Part shown: positions 57,301 through 64,000 of the stretch, piece after piece | Position numbering within the stretch: position 1 is the stretch's first letter | Layout: each line of letters opens with the position of its first letter | Assembly: GCA_050084985.1 (NCBI GenBank) | Contig: JBITNC010000001.1 | Span: forward strand, 1,550,001 to 1,614,000 | Direction: 5' to 3' | DNA: 64,000 bases | From: Nageia nagi | Taxonomy: Eukaryota > Pinophyta | Notes under the pieces: model-generated | What the model saw: the letters and a program-made list of their open reading frames with translations, nothing else | What the model was told of the DNA's origin: nothing | Database searches by the model: none | Made by a program: the position numbers and the translations under genes

Positions 57301-58370
57301 TGTTGGTAGAGAATAAATTATTTGTCATCAATCTCCACATAATGCAGCATAGGTATTATGTTTGGAATATACCATGTTACCTTCATCTCACTCGATAATT
57401 TCTCCAATTTTCTATAAATCATATTTTTGGGTGTAATCTATCTCTTACAAGAAATTAATTTACCCTTTGGTCAACTTCAATCAAACTACATTCAAGTATC
57501 TTCTTGATTTCTTTACTTTTCATCAATATCCTTACTCTTTGGACATTATCCCAACTTCCCACTTCAACATCCCTCATAATAATATCCCTTCCAATAATAT
57601 TGGAGATAAATTTGGTTGTAGTATGGTATTCATTGCATACTCTAAGGTTCTTCACAACTCTAATAATAGTTTTGGGGGGACTCTTCAACAACTTGAACAT
57701 AGTTGTCAATTTTTCACTATGTTGGTAGAGAAGAAATTATTTATCATTAACCTCCACATCATGCAATGTAGGTATTATGTTTGGAATATACCCTTCTACA
57801 TTCATCTCACTCAATAATTTTTCCAATTTTCCATACATTTTTATATTTTTGGATGTCATATGTCTCCTACAAGAAAATCAAGTACCCTTTTGTCAACTTC
57901 AATCCAACTACATCTTGGTATCATCTTGATTTATGTATCTTTCATCAATTTCTTTAGTCTTTGTACATTATCCCAACTACCCACTTTAGCATCCCTCACA
58001 ACAATGACCCTTACAACAATCTTGGAAATAAACTTGGTTGCAATATGGAAATCATTGCATACTCAAAGGTTCTTAACAACTCTAATAATAGATCTAGATG
58101 GCATCTTTAAAAATTGAACATAATTTCCAACTTTTAATTATTCTAGTATATAAGCAATTCTTTATCATCAACCTCCACATCATGTAATGTAGGTATTATG
58201 TTTAGAATAAACTCTTCTACCTTCATATCACTTGATAATTTCTTTAATTTTCCATAGATCTCTTGTATTTTTGGATTTGATTTGTCTCCTATAAGAAATG
58301 CATGTACACTTTTATCAACTTCATGCAAACTACATCTTAGTGTCTTCTTGATTCCTTTATCTTTCTTCAA
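57300..58370 (-). pseudogene. Head-to-tail array of E-E+-DYW units, period about 420 bp
   Basis: Three units in tandem. The landmark ATTATTT.TCATCAA/TAACCTCCACAT..TGCA..GTAGGTATTATGTTTGGAAT starts at 57305, 57727 and 58145 (periods 422 and 418). Each unit reads, on the minus strand, VGSWDNVQR..LMK (E), VDKRVHAFLIGD-like (E+), a decayed HDVE part, then KTIIRVVKNLRVCNEYHTTT, KFISNIIGRDIIMRD (DYW), and runs directly into VEVGSWDNV of the next unit. The join between VRD(A) and (V)EVGSWD is the same at about 57570 and 57995. No normal PPR protein has this order. Stops are present in all units. Confidence 0.85.
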
Positions 58371-59035
58371 TGAATTTCACAACTCCTTCAAGATAGCCTC
58401 CATGGCCAAGAAGGTTAAGAATACATGTGTAATGATTCAACTCAAGAATAATGCAATAAGAGTCACTCTTTTTGTTAAAGTATTTATAAGCCTTATCCAT
58501 AAGACTAGCATGGCTACATGCAAGTAGAACACATACAATGGTCATCTTATTTAGGTTGGTTTCTAAGTGCTTCATCATATGAAAGAGTATAAGGGCATAA
58601 TTATTATAGCCATGAATTGCATGTCCTTGAATCATTGTATTCCATGTAACTATATTTGCATCATGCATCTTGTCAAATAATTCCTAGGCATTATGTATTC
58701 TTCTACATTTTGCATATATTTTTATCAAGGCACTCACAACTACAACATTATATGCAAAACCCATTACATGCATATCCAATGATCATTTTATTCCATGATA
58801 TTGCATTTTGATGAGGTAATTTATCAAAAAATTAAGGGTCCCTTTCAAAGTATCATTTTTATGCATATCCTCTAATCATTGTAGTCCATACCTTCATCTA
58901 GAACTCTAATGGTGGTACATACTAGATAAATATAGGTGAAGGTTGTTGATTTTGGTTTTATACTTGAGAATTGCACTTCCTTAAAAGACTCTAAGGCCTT
59001 TTTTAGAAAATCCATTTTGAGGTGATTATTGTAGT
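58357..59035 (-). pseudogene. PPR fragments, block g (first in reading order)
   Basis: The open piece 58357-58668 reads MHDANIVTWNTMIQGHAIHG, HMMKHLETNLNKMTIVCVLL, ACSHASLMDKAYKYFNKKSD and HYTCILNLLGHGGYLEGVVK, the S and final PPR motifs that lead into the E motif of the array at 58370. Above it, 58680-59030 holds NAYNVVVVSALIKIYAKCRR-like and decayed L/S modules. This is the upstream end of the PPR region; no start codon or transit peptide was found. Confidence 0.82.
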
Positions 59036-59244
59036 CATAATGATAACATTTTTATATACATTTGTATCAAGGCACTGACAACCACAAAATTCAATGAAAA
59101 ACCATTTTTAATTAATAATTTAATAATTACAATAATATAATAATCAATAATTAATAATAAATATATAAAAATAATTAATAATATAATAATAATAAATATA
59201 TAAAAAAAATCATTTATTTTTTTAAAACAAAATTTTTCTATGCT
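59036..59244. repeat. A/T low-complexity stretch
   Basis: AATAATTAATAATATAATAATAATAAATATATAAAA-type sequence at 59105-59215, between the PPR region and the right subterminal repeats. No gene. Confidence 0.8.
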
Positions 59245-60060
59245 ATTAGAGACTCTAACTTTGATGCTAAGAGCGATGATAACCACATCTATGAAGTGCC
59301 ATGAAATTTCTCAAAATGATAAAATTTTTTACTCTTCCTAACATTAAATGACTCTAAGTGTGATGTTATACCCAATGCTAAAGATGAGTCCAAATGCCTC
59401 TAAGTTTAAATCTATACCCAATGCACAATGATGCAATATACGATGTTGAGCATCTCCATTTGCAATGTTATATCAATGTAAAATGATGTTAAATTCAACA
59501 TAAATTATGATGTCAAAAAACCTTTATTTGTGATGATATATCCAATGCAAAATGATGGAATATGAAACATAATATATGATTCCAAGAACATCTATTTGTG
59601 ACTCTATACTGAACATAATATATGATGCCAAGCACCTCTATTTGCAATGTTATATCTATCATATAATGATGTTAAATTCAATGTAATTTATGATACTAAA
59701 GTACCTTTATTTGTGATGTTATATCCAATGAAAAGTAATGCAATATATGATAACAAACATATTTATTTTTGACTCTATATTGAACACAATATACAATTCC
59801 AAAAACCTCTATTTCAAAACTATATCCAATGGAAAATGATGCTCATTTTAATGTAATTTATGATACTAAAAAACCTCTATTAGTGATGCTATACTCAATG
59901 TAATGCACGAATCTAAATTCCTCTTTGTTTGATGAAAAATAACACTATTGGTGGTTTAAAAAGTGATGTCCACATCGATGCCCTCCTCGATGTATAATTT
60001 ACCATAGAATATAGCATCATTTTGTGAGCATAAAACATAAAAAATAACAAAGAAAAATGA
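59245..60060 (-). repeat. Right subterminal repeats of the CACTA
   Basis: About ten irregular units share ACCTCTATTTGTGATG.TATAT, CCAATG.AAAATGATG and ATATATGATGCCAA. Half-units alternate GATGTTAT and GACTCTAT, the latter also the core of the left subterminal repeats. Ends near 60060 with GATGTATAATTTACC and ATAGCATCATTTTGTGAGCA. Confidence 0.72.
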
Positions 60061-60087
60061 TGACCACCTTGATTCTATTTCACTTTG

Positions 60088-60098
60088 TTGTAGTAGTG
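60088..60098 (-). repeat. CACTA terminal inverted repeat, right
   Basis: Minus strand CACTACTACAA. It pairs with 16154-16164 with one difference in 11. Confidence 0.8.
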
Positions 60099-60101
60099 AA
60101 T
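60099..60101. repeat. CACTA target site duplication, right (AAT)
   Basis: Matches AAT at 16151-16153. Confidence 0.7.
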
Positions 60102-62036
60102 GCTGAAATCAAAATGATAATAAAAACTAGATGATAGATGCAAGCTTTTCCTTCACATAATGTTAGGCAATCCCACCCAAATATGATAATTTAATAATTT
60201 TCACTTGTTTCAAATGCATAATTTAAGCTCAACAAATGCAAACAACACACTATTTGAGCTAGAGAATATAAAGGGATTATGGAATTGACCTAGAGGCTCT
60301 AGTTATAGTCAATGATCATGCAATTTTTGATGCAAAAATCTATGTTACAACTCTCTATTTACTAATTAGTCTATATAGGTCCAACTAATCAATGCTAATT
60401 AACACCTATATAATTTGAAAAATGAATGCTAAAGTGATAAAATCTTGTTACAAGGATATCCAACTAGTACATAAAAACTTGATACAAGATTATTGTCACC
60501 TAAGTATAGACTCTAATGTTATGATAAATGATGAAAATTGATCTAAAATGCTACAAATGCTAAAATAGATCTTATTGACTCTCTAAGAATTGATTACCAA
60601 GATCATCCTACTAACCTATCAAAAATAGGACTAATTTTTTGGTCAAACAAGATCAATCTGATGTAAGTTAGTTAGCAATTTATGAAGATAGAGGGTCTAA
60701 TACTTTCATATCTAATTCTAAACTTGATAAGTATGGTACCCTAAAAAATACAACAAAAATCAATACCTGATCACAATAAAAATAATAGATATATGTGTCA
60801 AATAAGAAACATCAAATACCAAGATAGGGTTAGAAAACCCCTCAAGATCTCAATTGATACAAAACCAAAGAATATCCCATCATGATCACCATTTTGTAAG
60901 GATCTAAATCCCATACAATCATAAGTTAGGGTTTAATCCATAATAGAACCTCAATATCTACATAATTACATATTTAGATATTTGTTAGAGTTCATCTTAT
61001 TCTAAATGAGAAAATATGGGGATGAAACATAGAATTATCTTGATTTACTTATTCCTTAGATATCTAAATAAAATATGCAAAATAAATGATGTTAGAGGAA
61101 ACCTCTAACCCCAAATATTTAAGACCTTGGAACCACTCAAGGTAGGGATAAACCCTAGCTAAATATGGTAATAGGTCTTCTTGTTTGTAATTAGATGCAT
61201 AATAAAAAATAATCAAGAATTCCTAAATGCATATGTGATATTATCCTTTACTAATTCTAATGCAATATGCTCTTTGATATGCTTGAAAGATAATGATATT
61301 GCTAAACAAAATGTTAAAGATATACAATATTGACAAGATATTAGTACCCACAAAATAAATCAAGAAAGTGATCAACACAAAAACTATTCACAATTATGTA
61401 CACCTATAATGATAATTAATTATGACTATGTTGAATAATTATATAGTTATGAATAATTACATGCAAACCCTAACCTAACCCTAAGCTAAAATGATAATTA
61501 GCCTAAGTTTAATGTAACTATATGTCAAAACATTGCGATATTTATGCTAATCAAAGGATATATGAGATCCAATTGCCCTATACCTTGTAAAAACATAAAA
61601 CATAGCATGATCTAAGCATATAATAGTAATTCATAAGGGATCCATGTAAATCTACCATAAAAGTAGGGTGTGAAGCCTTGTAGAAGCTCATGCCATAGTG
61701 GGTTTTTATCAAAACCCTAATTGATATGTGTTGAAGTGCTTGATTATTCATAATTCTTGGATGTAGGTTTTGTAATGCTTTACAAATGATCAAAAAAAAT
61801 CAAGAGAAAAAATAATCAAAAGTGATAAATGAAGAAAAAATAGCCTTTTATAATGTTACATTGTTGACTAATTGGTCAATTAGGAAGCTACAAGATTAGT
61901 TGTCTAATTGGTTGATCAGTTAGTCGATTAGCTCTTTTTATGATTTTTTACCATAAATGTTAAGTTTGATAAATGTTTTACATTTATGCTCAAATATTAT
62001 TATTTCCTACAAATATGTAATTTGGGGGTGTCTACA
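60102..62036 (-). repeat. Probable gypsy LTR portion right of the CACTA
   Basis: The plus strand ends GGGGGTGTCTACA at 62036; minus, TGTAGACACCCCC is a Tat-like LTR start. About 180 bases in, the minus strand has TTATAAAAGGCTA, a TATA-like box (61847-61859), followed by a plausible transcript start region. There is no coding sequence in 60102-62036. If correct, the CACTA entered this LTR, whose other end would lie at about 15.7-16.15 kb before the gag remnant. Confidence 0.45.
61847..61859 (-). promoter_or_regulatory. TATA-like promoter element in the outer LTR
   Basis: Minus strand TTATAAAAGGCTA, about 180 bases from the LTR start; placement fits a U3/R border. Prediction only. Confidence 0.4.
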
Positions 62037-62947
62037 CAATATGACCTATTGAATTTGATACTTTGAATACATGTTGCTACTTTTTCCTCTATGTTTTACT
62101 CTTATATATTAGAGTTGCTTTATATGTTACCTTCTTTATGTTGTCCTCAAGTAAGTTGAAGAGATTCACTTCCTAGTATTTTTATTGATATTGTTAATAG
62201 AATGGTTAGATTCCTTTAACCCTTCTACCAAAGATATCATCAAAATGATCAAGAAGGAAATCTACTCAATGTACTTGGGGACAACTTTGATTAAATTGAG
62301 AAAATCACTTTTACCAAATCTCTTACATTATATTTAGGTTTTCATGAAATTGGATAATGGTGTTATCATCATTCTTGATTACATAAAAATAAACATATCA
62401 CATTCCCTATTGTCCCCTCTTATTCATTTAAGGATTTTCTTACACTAGATTCATATTGAGATAGACCACCATATCCCTAGAGACTAGTCTATATGTAGAC
62501 TATGAAACATCAAACTAGAGACTAAAGAGCATTTCATATTAATTTGCTCCATTTAATATGAAATTCATGTTTTTTAATTGATTATTCAAAGGTTTCCATA
62601 CTTTGAAATCATAGATGAATTACAAAGAACAAAAAGTCATCATACTTGTAGATCCTAAATTGTGTAAAATGAGAATATACATAATAAATAAAATAATCTA
62701 CAATATAAGAAGAGATAGATATGTACACTATATAAAATACAAAAAATACACATAAAAATCATGTACTTGATATGAAGTGTATGTGTAATCCTCAAAAGCA
62801 AATATCAATGAATCTTCAAAGGATTAGGATTAGATTGGAGGTGAGCTCGCAATGGATTTTCATATGCATGGATCAATAGCCTTTACCACCAAAATTTGAA
62901 ACCCTCAATCCTCAATATGAATGCAATTAATAATATTGAATATGTAA
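62037..62947. other. Intergenic AT-rich stretch, nothing recognised
   Basis: Frames on both strands are short. Plus-strand phrases at 62200-62500 look vaguely coding, but I can name no family. Confidence 0.45.
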
Positions 62948-63537
62948 TGGTGCAGATTCCCTTAGAAGATCCAAATAAATCACCAAAAAAGTAATTGATT
63001 TACACAACAAGCAAACCAATGGAAGAATAACCTTTTTTAACACACTTTATTTTATTCTTCTGAATCTGCACTGCCTTTTTTCAGGTCTGTTACAATAGCT
63101 CATATAGCCAAGAGAAAACTTGCACTTCCAGAAAATCACGAACTATCCAAAAACTCGTACTTACTAAAAATAGAAACTTTCCAAAAATAGATAAATGGAA
63201 ACTTTCTAAAAATAGAAAGGTCCTCAGATCATGGCCAAATTGCGCATGCAAGCTCAGTTAACAAGGACTAAAGTAACTCTCACTTATTATCTTAAATAAA
63301 CTCTTACAACAAAAGATATTAAAGTCTACTTATTGAAAAATCCTGAAAACTGACACTAAAAGCTAATTTTGAGGCACTAAATGATGGATTTAGGTCAATC
63401 GGAAAACTTTCCATTTGGACGCATGCCTCCCATAGGAGGTTGCCACCGCATGATAAAAACCCATATCTAGCTCTCCTCAAAATTTCAATATGATCCGACG
63501 GTCGGATCAAAAGTTATGAACTTTTTACGGTGCATCA
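62948..63537 (-). repeat. 3' LTR of the chromodomain gypsy element
   Basis: Plus strand TGGTGCAGATT ... CGGTGCATCA, about 590 bp. The minus strand begins TGATGCACCG right after the PPT and ends ...TCTGCACCA, giving an imperfect terminal inverted repeat. An AATAAA-like GAATAAAATAAAG is on the minus strand at about 63045-63058. The partner LTR is outside the window, so the left limit rests on the TG/CA ends only. Base composition is less AT-rich than its surroundings. Confidence 0.6.
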
Positions 63538-63548
63538 TTCTCCTCTAG
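63538..63548 (-). other. Polypurine tract of the chromodomain gypsy element
   Basis: Minus strand CTAGAGGAGAA directly before TGATGCACCG. Confidence 0.65.
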
Positions 63549-63590
63549 TTGAAAGGAACTCTACTCCTGCGAGTTCTGCTGTTGAAATTC

Positions 63591-64000
63591 CTAAAGTTTA
63601 TCATTAGCAATCCTCTTTACTTCCCCCTTTGAAACCCATGTATTATCTGCTGCTGATAGCCCTTCCCATTGTACCAGGTACTTGGTATAGCTCCCATGTC
63701 GAGTGTTGAACACTGTCTGATCAAGAATCTGTGTAATGTGCTCCTTCTTGTTCTTAGGAACTTGTTGCTCCCATTGTATTGGAGTTGTAGCCTGAACATC
63801 TTCATCATCACCATGGAAAGCATATAAATCAGAAACATTGAAAATAGGAGAAATATCTAAATTATCTGGTAATCCCACCTTATATGCATTATTGTTCCTT
63901 TTCTCCAGAATCCTACATGGACCAATCTTCTTTAGCTTCAACTTATTATAGGTGCCTTTGGGAAACCTCTCCTTACGAAGGTGGACCATCACTAAGTCGC
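63591..64000 (-). CDS. Gypsy integrase C-terminus with chromodomain (partial, runs off the window)
   Basis: This is an uninterrupted minus-strand frame from the window edge to a TAG stop at about 63596. The reading starts with [20 protein letters not shown], then [31 protein letters not shown] and [11 protein letters not shown]: the integrase C-terminal (SH3-like, GPFRI..K....AY...LP........FNV.DL) region of Ty3/gypsy pol. From about residue 85 follow [31 protein letters not shown]: a chromodomain (Y.VKW.G.....TWE), the mark of chromoviruses. In related elements it directs integration to marked chromatin. It is the only long coding stretch in the window without a break, so this element is much younger than the rest. 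The rest of pol is beyond the window. Confidence 0.9.
   Translation of the reverse strand, partial: DLVMVHLRKERFPKGTYNKLKLKKIGPCRILEKRNNNAYKVGLPDNLDISPIFNVSDLYAFHGDDEDVQATTPIQWEQQVPKNKKEHITQILDQTVFNTRHGSYTKYLVQWEGLSAADNTWVSKGEVKRIANDKL

Larger units (their letters stand above)
16154..60098. mobile_element. CACTA (En/Spm) transposon of about 44 kb with nested insertions and captured PPR fragments
   Basis: The left end is CACTACTAGAA (16154-16164). The right end, inverted, is CACTACTACAA (60088-60098). Both are flanked by AAT. Subterminal repeat zones follow each end (16170-16480; 59245-60060), as expected for CACTA elements. A transposase remnant with DUF4216- and DUF4218-like regions sits at 17.9-19.5 kb. 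Without the nested retroelements (about 27 kb) the element would be roughly 16-17 kb, a normal size for CACTA. The right half carries PPR-DYW fragments and an unknown intron-containing remnant. The weak point is that ends plus a 3-bp duplication could in principle come from two elements. Confidence 0.72.

Noticed and set aside
57467-58117. Several plus-strand open frames of 74-116 codons
   Set aside because: They are shadows of the minus-strand E-E+-DYW array, and their apparent similarity to each other only reflects the tandem repeat.
1-64000. tRNA, rRNA, organelle DNA or CRISPR-like arrays
   Set aside because: No cloverleaf, rRNA core or regularly spaced identical repeats were seen; the regular repeats present are explained by transposon ends, LTRs or PPR modules.

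Overview
The window is plant nuclear DNA and is very AT-rich. It contains no intact cellular gene. It is made almost entirely of decayed, nested transposable elements and broken pentatricopeptide-repeat (PPR) gene fragments. The old, deep nesting, gag families of Tat/Ogre type and interstitial telomere-like CCCTAA tracts suggest a large-genome seed plant. A conifer-like gymnosperm is my guess from style, not something the sequence proves.

Layout. 1-2.1 kb: plus-strand fragments of the E motif that ends PLS-class PPR proteins, with repeated flanks. 2.106-11.82 kb: a small element with terminal inverted repeats (TIRs), split by a complete but dead Ty3/gypsy Tat-lineage element (Tat-1, minus strand, 2790-11513). 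Tat-1 has paired LTRs, a target duplication, PPT, gag, protease, RT, two RNases H and integrase. 11.9-12.6 kb: another E-motif fragment, followed by a long near-perfect hairpin made from the repeated PPR-flank sequence. 13.9-15.7 kb: a gag-only gypsy remnant.

16.154-60.098 kb: my reading is one CACTA transposon. It has CACTACTAGAA / CACTACTACAA ends, an AAT target duplication and subterminal repeats on both sides. Its TNP2-type transposase remnant (DUF4216 and DUF4218 regions) lies at 17.9-19.5 kb. Inside it sits a gag-protease-only gypsy element (19.534-46.965). Inside that is a Ty1/copia element (21.727-43.770). Inside that is a second Tat element (Tat-2, 25.571-42.362). The inner junctions are supported by target duplications, and by reading frames that resume on the far side of each insert. 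Tat-2 carries an antisense plant-mobile-domain (PMD) pseudogene and a heptad coiled-coil remnant between pol and its 3' LTR. The right arm of the CACTA (49.2-59.0 kb) holds about 10 kb of minus-strand PPR-DYW fragments. They have been amplified internally, including a head-to-tail array of E-E+-DYW units with a period near 420 bp. They are interrupted by a plus-strand, intron-containing gene remnant.

60.1-62.04 kb looks like the rest of the LTR that the CACTA entered. 62.95-64.0 kb is the 3' end of a younger chromodomain gypsy element, whose integrase tail is still open.

The coding remnants do not form a pathway. The biological story is one of nested insertion, gene-fragment capture and amplification, and decay. 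Domain assignments come from motif reading only; no database search was run.
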